A stretch of DNA of 36,512 bases from contig NZ_JAGDXD010000022.1 in assembly GCF_023256255.1 (NCBI RefSeq), positions 1 to 36,512 on the forward strand. Direction: 5' to 3'. Within the stretch, counting starts at the first letter, position 1; the number at the start of each line of letters is the position of its first letter. Below are positions 7,801 to 16,649 of the stretch, piece after piece. The position numbers and the translations under genes are program-made. Under the pieces are notes generated by a model. It did no database searches and was not told the origin of the DNA. It saw only the letters and a list, made by a program, of their open reading frames with translations. The DNA is from Caldivirga sp. (GTDB lineage: Archaea; Thermoproteota; Thermoprotei; Thermoproteales; Thermocladiaceae).

Positions 7801-8886
7801 ATGGAGTGCGTTAACACAGTTAAGGGGCTAATGGAGAGTTTAGTTAAGGACGCCTACCCAGGTGCGTCGCTTGTAGTAAACGCTAATGGTGAAACCTTAA
7901 TCAACATGACTGTTGGTTACGCTCAGCTAAAGCCCATTGAGAGACCCATGAGGGGTGGTATGCTTTTTGACTTAGCCTCCTTAACCAAGGCTTTATCAAC
8001 ATCATTAATAGTGATGAAACTAGTGGAGAAGGGGGCATTAAGCCTAAGCCAGAGAGTGTCTGAATTGATTCCTGAATTCAGTAGGACTAATGCAGGTGTT
8101 AATGATGCTAAGGATAAGGTTAGGGTTTGGATGCTTCTATCGCATACCTCAGGGTTACCAGCATGGTTACCCCTCTATAAGTCTGCCTCAAGTAGGGATG
8201 AGTTAATTAACCAAGCCATAACCTCCTTCCCCGTTTACGAACCAGGCTCCAAAGTGGTTTATAGTGACTTAAACTACATTGTCTTAACTGCACTAGTTGA
8301 GAGGATTACTGGCCAACGCATAGACTCATTATTCCAGGAAATGGTAGCTAAGCCCCTTAACTTAAGTAAGGCGCTCTATAATCCATTATCAAGGTTCAGT
8401 AAGGATGATGTAGTAGCCACTGAGTACGTTAATGGCGATGCACTAGTGGGTGTGGTTCATGATGAGAACGCAAGGGCCATGAATGGGGTTTCAGGGCACG
8501 CTGGGTTATTCGCCACCGCTGAGGATGCCGCCAAGATAGCGGATTCTCTACTTGAATCCTATAGGAATGGGGTATTCCTATCAAGGCCGAGCATTAAGGC
8601 GATGTGGACTCCCTGGGCATGTGGTGAATCATGCTATGGTCTTGGTTGGCAAATATACAGGAGGGGTGTGACCACCAGTGGTGGGGATTTTCTAACCGAT
8701 GGTAAGGCTTTCGGCCACACTGGTTTCACTGGTACTTCCCTATGGATTGATGTTGAAATGGGGTTAACAATAGTTCTCTTCACTAATAGGGTTCATCCAA
8801 GTAGGGATAATAGGAGGATTGATTACGCTAGGCCTGTTTTACATAATGCAGCTGTGTCATGCGCTGATAAGTTAATCCACCACTAA
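7801..8886 (+). CDS. Class C beta-lactamase-fold serine hydrolase
   Basis: 361 residues with all three active-site motifs of the beta-lactamase/esterase (penicillin-binding) family: SLTK at 60-63 (nucleophile Ser60, base Lys63), YSD-N at 154-158, and HTG at 306-308 in place of KTG. LLSHTSGLP at 112-120 and GHAGLFATAED at 232-242 are further family marks. No signal peptide, so it is probably a cytoplasmic esterase or peptidase rather than a defence against antibiotics. TTTATTA at about 7773-7779 lies some 25 bases before the ATG. Monocistronic. Confidence 0.85.
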   Translation: MECVNTVKGLMESLVKDAYPGASLVVNANGETLINMTVGYAQLKPIERPMRGGMLFDLASLTKALSTSLIVMKLVEKGALSLSQRVSELIPEFSRTNAGVNDAKDKVRVWMLLSHTSGLPAWLPLYKSASSRDELINQAITSFPVYEPGSKVVYSDLNYIVLTALVERITGQRIDSLFQEMVAKPLNLSKALYNPLSRFSKDDVVATEYVNGDALVGVVHDENARAMNGVSGHAGLFATAEDAAKIADSLLESYRNGVFLSRPSIKAMWTPWACGESCYGLGWQIYRRGVTTSGGDFLTDGKAFGHTGFTGTSLWIDVEMGLTIVLFTNRVHPSRDNRRIDYARPVLHNAAVSCADKLIHH

Positions 8887-8976
8887 TGCCTAATCATTAA
8901 TCTTATCTTAAGGTTAAAATGCCCTTAAGGCGCCTGCAAAATTGTTTTAACGTGATTTGAGCATTAACTGAGTTAA

Positions 8977-9279
8977 CTACTCTTCCTCAAATTCTTCTCC
9001 CTGAGAGGCCTCCTCGGGCTGGGTCTCCTGACCGGTGGCGGTTGCTCCTTGCCCCGCCTCTGGGGCTAGTTCAGCAACTGCGAAGGATGGACCAACCCTC
9101 GTTATCTTAACCTTAACCTTCTCACCAGGTTTAGTGTTCGGTATGAAGATTATGAAGCCTCTTATCTTAGCAACACCATCGCCCCTCTTAGACACTTCAG
9201 TTACCTCCACTTCCACAACGTCACCGACTTTCACTGGTTTTGGACCACGGCCCCTTCGTCTAGGCCTTCCCCTATTCAT
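8977..9279 (-). CDS. TRAM-domain RNA-binding protein
   Basis: 100 residues. An Arg/Gly-rich start (NRGRPRRRGRGPKP) is followed by a TRAM fold at about 14-72: VKVGDVVEVEVTEVSKRGDG, then GFIIFIPNTKPGEKVKVKI, ending FAVAELA. The C-terminal 25 residues are acidic and low-complexity (EEASQGEEFEEE). Stand-alone archaeal TRAM proteins bind RNA and have been described as RNA chaperones. No ATG, GTG or TTG lies upstream in frame near the start. An AT-rich box at about 9329-9336 would leave a leader of some 26 bases, unusual among the leaderless genes here. Confidence 0.85.
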   Translation of the reverse strand: MNRGRPRRRGRGPKPVKVGDVVEVEVTEVSKRGDGVAKIRGFIIFIPNTKPGEKVKVKITRVGPSFAVAELAPEAGQGATATGQETQPEEASQGEEFEEE

Positions 9280-9418
9280 TCCGGAACCTGTTGACGTCCG
9301 TATCGCCGTTAATCCAGCAATAGTCCCCTTAATAAATGTTTCGTATATGTGGTAGGTTAAGCATTACCCGGGTGGTCAATGGTAATATTCGTTTTAAATA
9401 AAGGTAAATTAATAATCA

Positions 9419-10468
9419 TTAACCGTGAATCATCCTTATTATCCTCCTGTACTTTAAGTAGAGGGAGTAGTCTATGTAAACCTTATCCTCAAGCATCTCG
9501 CTGATTGTCCTAGCTAACTTAACCTTACCTGGCAATTGATCGGTGGTTTCAATGTAGAATGCGTTGGATCCTGCGCCGCTACCGAAGGTGACTACGATTA
9601 TTCTTGAACCAGGCTTAGCCTCCTCAAGAACCTTAGCTAGCCCTAATAAGGCTGAGGCATTGTAAGTGTTACCTATTAAGTCAACAACAATACCTGGCTT
9701 AACCTTCTCAAGTGGGAAACCCAACATTTGGGCAACCCTCACCGGGAACCTGGCATTAGGCTGGTGGAAAACCGCGTAATCGAAGTCACTCGGCTTCATA
9801 CCTAACTCATCCATTAACCCCTTAGCGGCACCCATTATGTGCTTGAAGTAGGCTGGCTCCCCCGTGAAACCCTCGCCGTGAACCGGATACGGTGAACCAT
9901 CCCTCCTCCAGAAGTCAGGTGTATCGGATGCGTATGGGTAAGTGTACTTAATTTCAGCAGCCAGGTTACTTGAACCAATAATGTACGCAACCGCACCAGT
10001 ACCCACGGTATACTCCAGGTGTTCCCCTGGTTCACCCTGGGATGAGTCCGTACCGACAGCTATACCGTACTTTATTGAATTAGCCTTAACCAGGCCCATT
10101 AGGTTAATTATTGCGTCTGAACCAGCCTTACAGGCAAACTCCATGTCCACTGAGTAAACCTGCCTACTTAAGCCGAGCGCATCAATTAATATTGATGATA
10201 TTGGCTTAACGGCGTATGGCTTCGACTCCGTCCCAGCGAAGACGGCGCCAACTTCACTTGGCTTCACCCCAGCTCTAGTTAAAGCATCCCTAGATGCCTC
10301 AACAGCCATGGTTACTGGGTCCTCATCAATGTACCCAACAGCCTTCTCCTCAACAAGGTACATGTCCCTTATCCTGAGGGCATCATCCCCCCATGCCTCC
10401 GCTATTTCACGGGTCTTAATCCTGTACCTCGGTATGTAGGCGCCCCAACCAACTATGCCTACCGCCAT
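9419..10468 (-). CDS. Hydroxymethylglutaryl-CoA synthase
   Basis: 350 residues from the ATG at 10468. It condenses acetyl-CoA with acetoacetyl-CoA in the mevalonate pathway for archaeal lipids. Seen: [15 protein letters not shown] at the start, [12 protein letters not shown] with the catalytic Glu, [13 protein letters not shown] with nucleophile Cys113, and [10 protein letters not shown] with His235. [15 protein letters not shown] closes the fold. It is third in an operon with a thiolase homologue and a DUF35 protein; the ATG shares its A with the DUF35 stop (TGATG), so translation is coupled. In Methanothermococcus the three proteins form one complex that channels acetoacetyl-CoA. A start at GTG 10477 would overlap further and is less likely. 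Confidence 0.93.
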   Translation of the reverse strand: MAVGIVGWGAYIPRYRIKTREIAEAWGDDALRIRDMYLVEEKAVGYIDEDPVTMAVEASRDALTRAGVKPSEVGAVFAGTESKPYAVKPISSILIDALGLSRQVYSVDMEFACKAGSDAIINLMGLVKANSIKYGIAVGTDSSQGEPGEHLEYTVGTGAVAYIIGSSNLAAEIKYTYPYASDTPDFWRRDGSPYPVHGEGFTGEPAYFKHIMGAAKGLMDELGMKPSDFDYAVFHQPNARFPVRVAQMLGFPLEKVKPGIVVDLIGNTYNASALLGLAKVLEEAKPGSRIIVVTFGSGAGSNAFYIETTDQLPGKVKLARTISEMLEDKVYIDYSLYLKYRRIIRMIHG

Positions 10469-10881
10469 CACCAACACCCCTTCACTGGCCTTAACTTAAA
10501 GCCGTAGTAAATTATACCGTAGTCACTGTCCTCCTTAACCCTCCTGAAAACTACCTCAACCTCAGTGTTATCACTAAGCTTCTCTGGATTGGGGCAGTCA
10601 ACCAATTGCCCAAGTACCCTAACTCCATTCAAGTCAACTATACCGAATATTAATGGCCTCTGCTTCTCGAAGTCTGACGTGACGCTCCTAAGCACAGTGA
10701 ATTCAATTAACTTACCCCTCCTCGGTAACTCAACTTCATCAAACTCCCTTGAACCACATTCGCAAACAGCCCTAGGTGGGAAGTAAACCCTGCCGCATTT
10801 CCTGCATTTAAGGGCGGTAAGCCTATAGTACTGTGGTATCCTCCTCCAGTATTTTGGTACTGATAGGGATTGGTCAACCAT
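10468..10881 (-). CDS. DUF35 OB-fold/zinc-ribbon protein of thiolase-HMGCS complex
   Basis: 137 residues: a helical lead-in ([15 protein letters not shown]), a zinc ribbon with Cys26, Cys29, Cys40 and Cys42 ([12 protein letters not shown] ... VCECGS), then an OB-fold ([14 protein letters not shown] ... [21 protein letters not shown]). This is the standard DUF35 layout. In the characterised archaeal complex the protein bridges thiolase and HMG-CoA synthase and shares the CoA site. It starts one base after the thiolase stop and overlaps the HMG-CoA synthase ATG by one base. Confidence 0.92.
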   Translation of the reverse strand: MVDQSLSVPKYWRRIPQYYRLTALKCRKCGRVYFPPRAVCECGSREFDEVELPRRGKLIEFTVLRSVTSDFEKQRPLIFGIVDLNGVRVLGQLVDCPNPEKLSDNTEVEVVFRRVKEDSDYGIIYYGFKLRPVKGCW

Positions 10882-10882
10882 A

Positions 10883-12025
10883 CTACTTCACCACCTTAAG
10901 CATGAAGACTACGCTCTCCTGATCCACACCAACCATGTCCTCAACCACAGCAGCCTCGGCGTTTAAGCCATTAAATGGTTTATCACCCCTAAGCTGCATT
11001 GTTACGCTGGCTAACTGGTAAACACCTGAAGCACCCATTGAATTACCCACTGCCTTTAAACCACCATCTAAGTTAACCATAACCTTACCCCCTGGATCAA
11101 AGTAACCCTCATTAAGGAGCCTTAACGCACTACCCCTCTTACATAACCCCAGGGACTCCAAAGCCAGGACTCCAAGTATACTATATGTGTCGTGGACGCT
11201 TACTATGCCGTTGAAATCATTAAGTGGGTTAAGTGCCTTAACAGCCTCAGTAACTGACATTAGCACAGTGTAGTCGTTCCTAGATGCGAAGTATGAGTTT
11301 GATGCACCGAAACCATAGCCCAATACACCCACTGCCTGATCCTTGGAGTTGGGCTTACTGCATAGTACTAGGGCTGCTGCACCATCGACGAAGGGTGAGA
11401 CATCGTAGAGCCTTAATGGATCGGCCACAAGCTCTGAGTCAAGTACATCCTTTAACTTAGCTGCCTTCTTAAAGTAGGCGAAGGGTGTTTTTGATCCCCT
11501 CTCATGCATTTTAATAGCCCATGTAGCTAAGTCCTCGTACTTATACTCGTAACTCCTCATGTACTGCTTAGCCATTAACGCAGCTAAGACTACTGGGGTT
11601 GCCCCGAAGTATGATTCATAGTCGGAGTCAAGTAGATATGATGCATACTTATTCTGCTTAAGCGAGGTGACTTCATGGGGCTTATCAACGCCAACCAGTA
11701 GTACGCATCCATCATTCATTGATGCCACGTGGTTTAACGCAACCATGAACGCGAAACCCCCTGAACCATCACCATTCTCCACCCTTATGGATGGCGCATT
11801 CCTAATGCCTGAATAATCCCTGAGGACATTACCTATCGCCATTTGCTCCCCGGCTAGTTCAGAGAGAGCGGATGCAATGTAGATTGCCTTAATGTCGGGG
11901 TTACCTGCGGATTCAAGGGCCTTTAAAGCAGCCTCGGCGAATAATTCCCTATAACCCTTATCGTAGTATCTACCTGGAGGGATAATGTGTACTCCATTTA
12001 TATAGCCTAATGCCGAAATGCTCAT
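10883..12025 (-). CDS. Thiolase-fold protein lacking catalytic Cys (acetoacetyl-CoA thiolase position)
   Basis: 380 residues with a thiolase fold and the position of acetoacetyl-CoA thiolase in the operon. The nucleophile segment, normally E-x-x-C-A-S-G/S, reads RVENGDGSGG at 81-90, with Asp86 where Cys should be. The C-terminal GHP-G-A motif reads GNSMGASG at 327-334, with Asn328 for His. The third site, HDTYSI with His278, is kept. The C-terminal Gly-rich segment NLDGGLKAVG is kept too. It therefore cannot work by the normal thiolase mechanism; it may be a scaffold, or act on a preformed acyl-CoA. TTTATTAAGC at 12047-12056 is the probable TATA box of this three-gene operon. Confidence 0.85.
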   Translation of the reverse strand: MSISALGYINGVHIIPPGRYYDKGYRELFAEAALKALESAGNPDIKAIYIASALSELAGEQMAIGNVLRDYSGIRNAPSIRVENGDGSGGFAFMVALNHVASMNDGCVLLVGVDKPHEVTSLKQNKYASYLLDSDYESYFGATPVVLAALMAKQYMRSYEYKYEDLATWAIKMHERGSKTPFAYFKKAAKLKDVLDSELVADPLRLYDVSPFVDGAAALVLCSKPNSKDQAVGVLGYGFGASNSYFASRNDYTVLMSVTEAVKALNPLNDFNGIVSVHDTYSILGVLALESLGLCKRGSALRLLNEGYFDPGGKVMVNLDGGLKAVGNSMGASGVYQLASVTMQLRGDKPFNGLNAEAAVVEDMVGVDQESVVFMLKVVK

Positions 12026-12042
12026 CGACTTTCCCTTTCACA

Positions 12043-12060
12043 TAAAGCTTAATAAATATT
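12043..12060 (-). promoter_or_regulatory. Promoter of thiolase-DUF35-HMGCS operon
   Basis: An AT-only stretch (minus strand AATATTTATTAAGCTTTATG) is centred about 25 bases before the ATG at 12025, consistent with a TATA box and a leaderless operon mRNA. Confidence 0.5.
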
Positions 12061-12182
12061 ACACCGTGCTTAAAACAAGACACCATTATGGTGTTAACGC
12101 TAATTAAAGTTCAATGTGCATTATCGTGAAGCATCAGTTCAGTAAACCTTAAAAGTTAAACGCAAAAATAGTGTGTTTACAT

Positions 12183-12635
12183 ATGGTTAGTGTTCATGGT
12201 TTCATGATTGGAAGAAGCCTAGTTCTCGGTGATGCTGAACCAGCCTTAACAATACCTTCAATATACGTTACTGATGATGTAGGCAATACTAGAATTAAGA
12301 AGGCCATTAACGAGACTGGGGGTGACTTAGTGTTATCGAGTTACGTTAAGTTACCCGTCAGGGATAAGGCTGTTGAGTCAAGTGTACTTAACTTAACGGG
12401 TAACGTTAGTAACATTACTACACTCATCAATGAGTTAATTAGGGTTAGTAAACTAACCGTAGTTATCGTTGGTTGGCAACCTGATAAGGGGTGGTCAACA
12501 ACCCCTCTCTTCACCAGTGAATTAAGTGTAATTAGGAATAAGGTTAAGGCATTTGCCTCCCTATTCCCTCACGACGTGTTTGAGTTAAGTGATAGGTACA
12601 TTTACGTACTGTACATTAATCATCCCTCAGGCTAA
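12183..12635 (+). CDS. Hypothetical protein, 150 residues
   Basis: No family recognised. The protein has alternating hydrophobic strands and helices (GDLVLSSYVKLPVRD, SKLTVVIVGWQPDKGW, DVFELSDRYIYVLYI), like part of an alpha/beta domain, but no binding-loop motif. No signal peptide. ATG at 12183 is chosen over GTG 12171, as TTAAAAGTT at about 12150-12158 is roughly 28 bases upstream of it. Its end overlaps the convergent endonuclease V gene by nine bases. Confidence 0.5.
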   Translation: MVSVHGFMIGRSLVLGDAEPALTIPSIYVTDDVGNTRIKKAINETGGDLVLSSYVKLPVRDKAVESSVLNLTGNVSNITTLINELIRVSKLTVVIVGWQPDKGWSTTPLFTSELSVIRNKVKAFASLFPHDVFELSDRYIYVLYINHPSG

Positions 12636-13313
12636 TGCGTTAAAGCAGCCACTACGCTTAGCCTTATTAGCCATTGTGTGGGCATGCAGTATTGGTTCAG
12701 GCATTCTATCCCTTAGGCATAGCCCTGAAATTAAAGTGAGGGCATCATTAAGCGTAACCATGTTGCCTACGCTTACGTAGACCTCATGACTACCGCATTT
12801 AACTACACCGCCAATAACCTCCCCATTACTTGGATCAAGTATTAGGGATTCCCTAACCTCACCGTAGAGTAATGATTTTGCAACTCCAATGGTTGGTAAA
12901 CCCATTACAACCCCGAAGTGCGCGGCTATGCCAAGCCTATAGGGGTGGGCTATCCCATGACCATCAATTAACACAACCTGGGGTCTTCTACTAAGCCTCA
13001 TGAAGGCCTTAATCATGGGTGAAAGTTCCCTGAATGATAATAGTGTTGGCACGTATGGGAACGTAACCTCACCTTCATAGCACCCATACTCAATAACGTG
13101 ACTCAGCCTTATTGAGTAGGTTGCGGCCACTGAGTAGGCGTAATTACCCTTATACGCCACATCAATGCCTGTAATGAGGTCTATGGGTTGCTTCAACGGT
13201 GTAGTCACCACCATTGAGGCTAGCCTCCTCTGAACCATGCGTGCAGCCTCAAGGTTAAAGCCCCTTGGTATCCTTGACTTAACGTAATTCTCGCTAATAG
13301 TCCTCTTAACCAT
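12627..13313 (-). CDS. nfi: Endonuclease V (deaminated-base repair)
   Basis: 228 residues, family length. Cuts one strand 3' of hypoxanthine (deaminated adenine), useful at high temperature. Seen: LITGIDVAYKG with the first metal Asp, YVPTLLSFREL with the catalytic Glu, VVLIDGHGIAHPYRLGIAAH with the second Asp, GVAKSLLYG with the conserved Lys, and ILHAHTMANKAKR with the late His. The start is preceded by a basic lead. It converges on the hypothetical gene at 12183 with a nine-base overlap. Confidence 0.92.
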   Translation of the reverse strand: MVKRTISENYVKSRIPRGFNLEAARMVQRRLASMVVTTPLKQPIDLITGIDVAYKGNYAYSVAATYSIRLSHVIEYGCYEGEVTFPYVPTLLSFRELSPMIKAFMRLSRRPQVVLIDGHGIAHPYRLGIAAHFGVVMGLPTIGVAKSLLYGEVRESLILDPSNGEVIGGVVKCGSHEVYVSVGNMVTLNDALTLISGLCLRDRMPEPILHAHTMANKAKRSGCFNALA

Positions 13314-13398
13314 TCGGTTAATTCACCGATTAAACCAGGTTGAACTACCCTTTATTGGTTTCCCACAGCGTCCTCTTAGGTTTAAGCAATGATGAGCC

Positions 13399-14121
13399 CT
13401 AATGATTATTCAATGATGCTAATTCCTTAGACATCTCTATTATTCTCTTAACTATACTAGTGGTGCTGCATAGTTGGCAATTAACCATGTTAGGCATCCT
13501 AACAACCTCAACATTAATGCCTCTACTCCTCAAGGCCCTCCTAATCTCATCCTCAGTGAAGGGTTGGTTAGGCCCAAGGAGTATTACGTCAGGCTTCTCC
13601 TCCTCAACAACCCTGAACATGTCGTCCCCGTAACCAACCCTAGCCTTAGTCACGTACTCTAAAGCCCCAAGTACCTCAGCCCTTTGCTTAGCTGGTATTA
13701 TAGGCTCCCTACCCTTAATCCGCCTAACGCTCTCATCAGTGGATACTACGGCTACAACCCTACCTAAACTCCAAGCGTACTTGAGGTAACCTATGTGGCC
13801 TGGGTGTATTATATCAAATGTACCGGCTACGAAAACCTTCCTTGAGGCTGACTTAGCTAGTTCACTCGGCTTCCTCCAATTAACATCACTTAGCTTAAGG
13901 ATTCTTAAGGCGTCCAATAGGCCCTCTGCATATGATATTGTCGCTAGGGCAGTCTCATAATCACCAACCTTGAAGTAATGTAAAGTATCCTTAAGGTAAG
14001 CCTCAGCCAATTCAATTAATTCACCAATATCCCCATTTCCATTAGTACCCTTGCGCAGTGCCTCAATGGCCTGCTCAACGTTTCTAACATAAGTCATTAC
14101 TCTATCGGCTAAGGCATTCAT
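13399..14121 (-). CDS. DUF357-cytidylyltransferase fusion (RibL-like FAD synthetase candidate)
   Basis: 240 residues in two parts. Residues 1-80 are an all-helical domain like DUF357 (ELIELAEAYLKDTLHYFKVGDYETALATISYAEGLLDAL). Residues 93-230 are a nucleotidyltransferase: VFVAGTFDIIHPGHIGYLKYA holds the GTFD and HPGH signature that binds the nucleotide, and AVVSTDESVRRIKGREP and LLGPNQPF follow. The late NCQLCSTTSIVKRI retains the cysteines and S/T-T-x-I-V-K end seen in archaeal FAD synthetase RibL and relatives. FAD from FMN is the likely product, but glycerol-3-phosphate or phosphopantetheine relatives are possible. Stands alone. Confidence 0.8.
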   Translation of the reverse strand: MNALADRVMTYVRNVEQAIEALRKGTNGNGDIGELIELAEAYLKDTLHYFKVGDYETALATISYAEGLLDALRILKLSDVNWRKPSELAKSASRKVFVAGTFDIIHPGHIGYLKYAWSLGRVVAVVSTDESVRRIKGREPIIPAKQRAEVLGALEYVTKARVGYGDDMFRVVEEEKPDVILLGPNQPFTEDEIRRALRSRGINVEVVRMPNMVNCQLCSTTSIVKRIIEMSKELASLNNH

Positions 14122-14267
14122 TAATTGCCTAATGTTACGCCGGGTTAAAAACGCTTGCGACTAAACAATACGTATCACGGTGCGGATACGTTAATGGGGT
14201 TAGAGCACGATTGAATCGCTTAGGCAACTTCACAATGCTTAAATAGGTGCCTCTACAATAATGATAC

Positions 14268-15434
14268 ATGAACATACTTCAAGCCCTCGCCCTACTAATA
14301 ATAGTAATCGCAGTACTCTCATCATCATTATCCCTTTACTTTGAGGTTAAGTACTGGAGGAGTTTAAGGGACCCTAATGATGATGTTAAGTACCCATCTG
14401 TCACAGTAATCATGCCAGTCAGGGGCATTGACCAGAACCTTGAAGGCAACATTAAAAGCGTCTTAGAGCAGAAGTACCCTGCAGCAAGAGAGTACTTATT
14501 CATTATTGATGATGCTGATGACCCAGCCTACGGCTTAGTAAGCGGCATCACGAAACACTACAGTAATGCAAGGGTCATTATTAATAACGGCGGCTTCAAT
14601 AAGGGTTCAGCATTAGCTAAGGGTATTAGTGAAGCTAAGGGTGATGTAATAGTTATTGTTGATAGTGACGCCTATGTTCATGATGAGTGGTTAATTAACC
14701 TAGTTAAGTTACTTAAGGCTGGTTTAGGAGCAGCAACAACGTACAGGTTCTACGTACCATTAAGTAGGTTAAACCTTGGTTTACTGCTTAAGGCCAGTTT
14801 TAACATGATTGGGATAACTGCAATGCAGAATGAGAAGGCTAGGTTCACTTGGGGAGGATCAACGGCAATTTGGAGAAGCCTAATGGTGAAGTGGGGTGTA
14901 GTAAAGTATCTGCCCTACTACCTCAGTGATGATTACGTGTTAACGCACATGGTTCATAGAGATGGATTAAAGGTAGGCTTTACACCAAGGTCAATTGTAA
15001 TAACACCGGAGAACACTGGGATTAGGGATGCCTTTAAATGGGCTGTTAGGCAACTCTGGTATGTTAAGGTATACAGCTTTAACGGTTTCATGCTCTATGC
15101 TGCATCGTATACGCTTTACGCAGTAACGCTGCCATCAGCGTTAGCATTATCGGTGTTCATTAATTGGATTATACTGCTTGGACTAGCACCCTACCTAATT
15201 GGGGTGGTTAAGGACTACTACAGGATTAGTAGGATTAGGACTCAGAACATCTTCTATGCTAGGAATATTGGGATTAAATACACCTATGCCTTAGCTGCCA
15301 CATCAATACTTAATGTCTACTTCTCCTGGCTTGCATTAATCGTAACCATGTTCACTAAGTCCATTAACTGGAGAGGTAGAGTATTTACAATTAATGACGT
15401 TAGGAGGGGTATTGAATTAATGCCCCTTCCTTAA
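14268..15434 (+). CDS. Family 2 membrane glycosyltransferase
   Basis: 388 residues: one N-terminal membrane segment (about 2-25), a GT2 catalytic domain, then three or four C-terminal membrane segments. Motifs: VTVIMPVRGIDQNLEGNI, IIDDADDP, DVIVIVDSDAYVHDEWL (the DxD site), WGGSTAIWRS, YLSDDYVLTHMV and RQLWYVKVY (Q-x-x-W type end). The overall shape is that of ceramide-glucosyltransferase-like enzymes that build lipid-linked glycans. TTAAATA at about 14239-14245 is some 25 bases before the ATG. Monocistronic. Confidence 0.85.
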   Translation: MNILQALALLIIVIAVLSSSLSLYFEVKYWRSLRDPNDDVKYPSVTVIMPVRGIDQNLEGNIKSVLEQKYPAAREYLFIIDDADDPAYGLVSGITKHYSNARVIINNGGFNKGSALAKGISEAKGDVIVIVDSDAYVHDEWLINLVKLLKAGLGAATTYRFYVPLSRLNLGLLLKASFNMIGITAMQNEKARFTWGGSTAIWRSLMVKWGVVKYLPYYLSDDYVLTHMVHRDGLKVGFTPRSIVITPENTGIRDAFKWAVRQLWYVKVYSFNGFMLYAASYTLYAVTLPSALALSVFINWIILLGLAPYLIGVVKDYYRISRIRTQNIFYARNIGIKYTYALAATSILNVYFSWLALIVTMFTKSINWRGRVFTINDVRRGIELMPLP

Positions 15435-15518
15435 TTAACTCGCTAATGGTAAGGGGGTATACTCCATGAGGGTATGCCTAAATTAAGTGATGAGAGGTTA
15501 ATTAGGGATGAAGGTTAG

Positions 15519-15609
15519 TGGGCCCGCCGGGACTTGAACCCGGGATCTCCCGCTCTCCAAGCTAACTGCTCGTAAGGCGGACATCCTAACCAAGCTAGAC
15601 TACGGGCCC
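15519..15609 (-). tRNA. tRNA-Val (anticodon TAC) with 16-base intron
   Basis: Acceptor GGGCCCG/CGGGCCC, D arm GTCT...GGAT, T arm CCCGG-GTTCAAG-type with its CCGGG partner. The anticodon stem TCCGC/GCGGG encloses 23 bases instead of seven; taking a 16-base intron at the usual 37/38 site leaves the standard loop CTTACGA, anticodon TAC (Val). A Pro (TGG) reading would need an eight-base loop and an odd intron site. The 3' end after discriminator A is CTA, so CCA is not encoded, unlike the Gln tRNA. The bulge-helix-bulge fold was not checked in full. Confidence 0.85.
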
Positions 15610-15779
15610 TCTTTCTATGGGCCATTGGTTCACGGTTTATTAAGCTTTAACCTTCATGCGTGTTAAAAATGCTTTAATCAATTTAAGCAGCAGTTTAATT
15701 AGCGTAATGTACTGGAAACGCGTATTGAGTTAGCGGCCTTAGTATCATATTTAAATAGGAGGTAGGTATGGGGTTCTTA

Positions 15780-16457
15780 ATGATGTTTCATAGAGAGTTA
15801 GCAATGATATATGAGGCTAATGGTAAAACAATAGTTGAATTCATCATTAGGCTTAGTGAAGATAGGCCAGGCATATTAGCAGCCATATCTGACGTCTTCG
15901 CTGAGAATGGGGTAAACATAGTTAATGCATCCTTCAATAGGCTTCAGAAGATGATTCACGTTGTTGCTGACTTCACTAACTCAGTGTCTTCAATTGGTGA
16001 TGTTGAGAACATGCTTAGGAAATTCTCCTTCGTCTATGATGTTATGGAGAAGGTGCTTAATAATGACTCATACGTTATGGCAACGTTATCAATACCAACA
16101 TTCAACAATAACTACGTATTAGCCATAGACCATGATGTCTTTGAGAACCAGGTGAATGAACTATTATTAGGCATATTGAAGAGTTTAGGGAAGAAGGATG
16201 GTGAATTAATTCTAGGCATGTATGGCTCCTTTAAAGCCAGTGAACTAAGCATTCTCCAGTTAAGGGGCTTAGGTAGAGTTCAAGTGCAGTCAACAGGTAA
16301 TGTAACCATTGTTAAGGTCTGCCGCGAGAACCTTAATGAGGAGTTCTCTAAACTAATCTTAAGCTATCTTGAGGGCTTCACCGGGTTATTTAATGCTAAG
16401 ATTCAGGGACAAGGTATAAGTGAATCATGCCTACAAGTTAAGATAACTACTGCATAA
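15780..16457 (+). CDS. ACT-domain regulatory protein
   Basis: About 225 residues. The N-terminal third is an ACT domain: VEFIIRLSEDRPGILAAISDVF, then AENGVNIVNASFNRLQKMIHVVADF. The rest is beta/alpha sequence, perhaps a second degenerate ACT-like unit, with no catalytic motif. ACT domains bind amino acids or other small ligands; the target is unknown. Three starts are close together: ATG 15768 sits 4 bases after AGGAGGT (15757-15763), but the TATA box ATATTTAAATA at 15747-15757 would put the transcript start near 15778-15780, which favours ATG 15780 or 15783. Confidence 0.75.
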   Translation: MMFHRELAMIYEANGKTIVEFIIRLSEDRPGILAAISDVFAENGVNIVNASFNRLQKMIHVVADFTNSVSSIGDVENMLRKFSFVYDVMEKVLNNDSYVMATLSIPTFNNNYVLAIDHDVFENQVNELLLGILKSLGKKDGELILGMYGSFKASELSILQLRGLGRVQVQSTGNVTIVKVCRENLNEEFSKLILSYLEGFTGLFNAKIQGQGISESCLQVKITTA

Positions 16458-16649
16458 TACCTCTTTAGTTTACGGGCCTACACTAAGTGTTGGATCATCA
16501 ATAGTGACTACTGAAGCCTTAGGTAATATTTATGATCACAATTCACTGGATGCTTAAATCTCATGTTAGAGAAATAATTTACCTTATCTTAAAGTGTGAG
16601 GCTTACTGCTTGTTTTACTAAGTATTTCATTGAATTGAAAGGTAACTAA

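Noticed and set aside
15487-15515. A GTGATGA box next to tRNA-Val as another C/D sRNA
   Set aside because: No CTGA box at a suitable distance.
15519-15609. tRNA-Pro (TGG) reading of the intron-containing tRNA
   Set aside because: It needs an eight-base anticodon loop and a non-standard intron; the Val reading gives a normal seven-base loop CTTACGA with the intron at 37/38.
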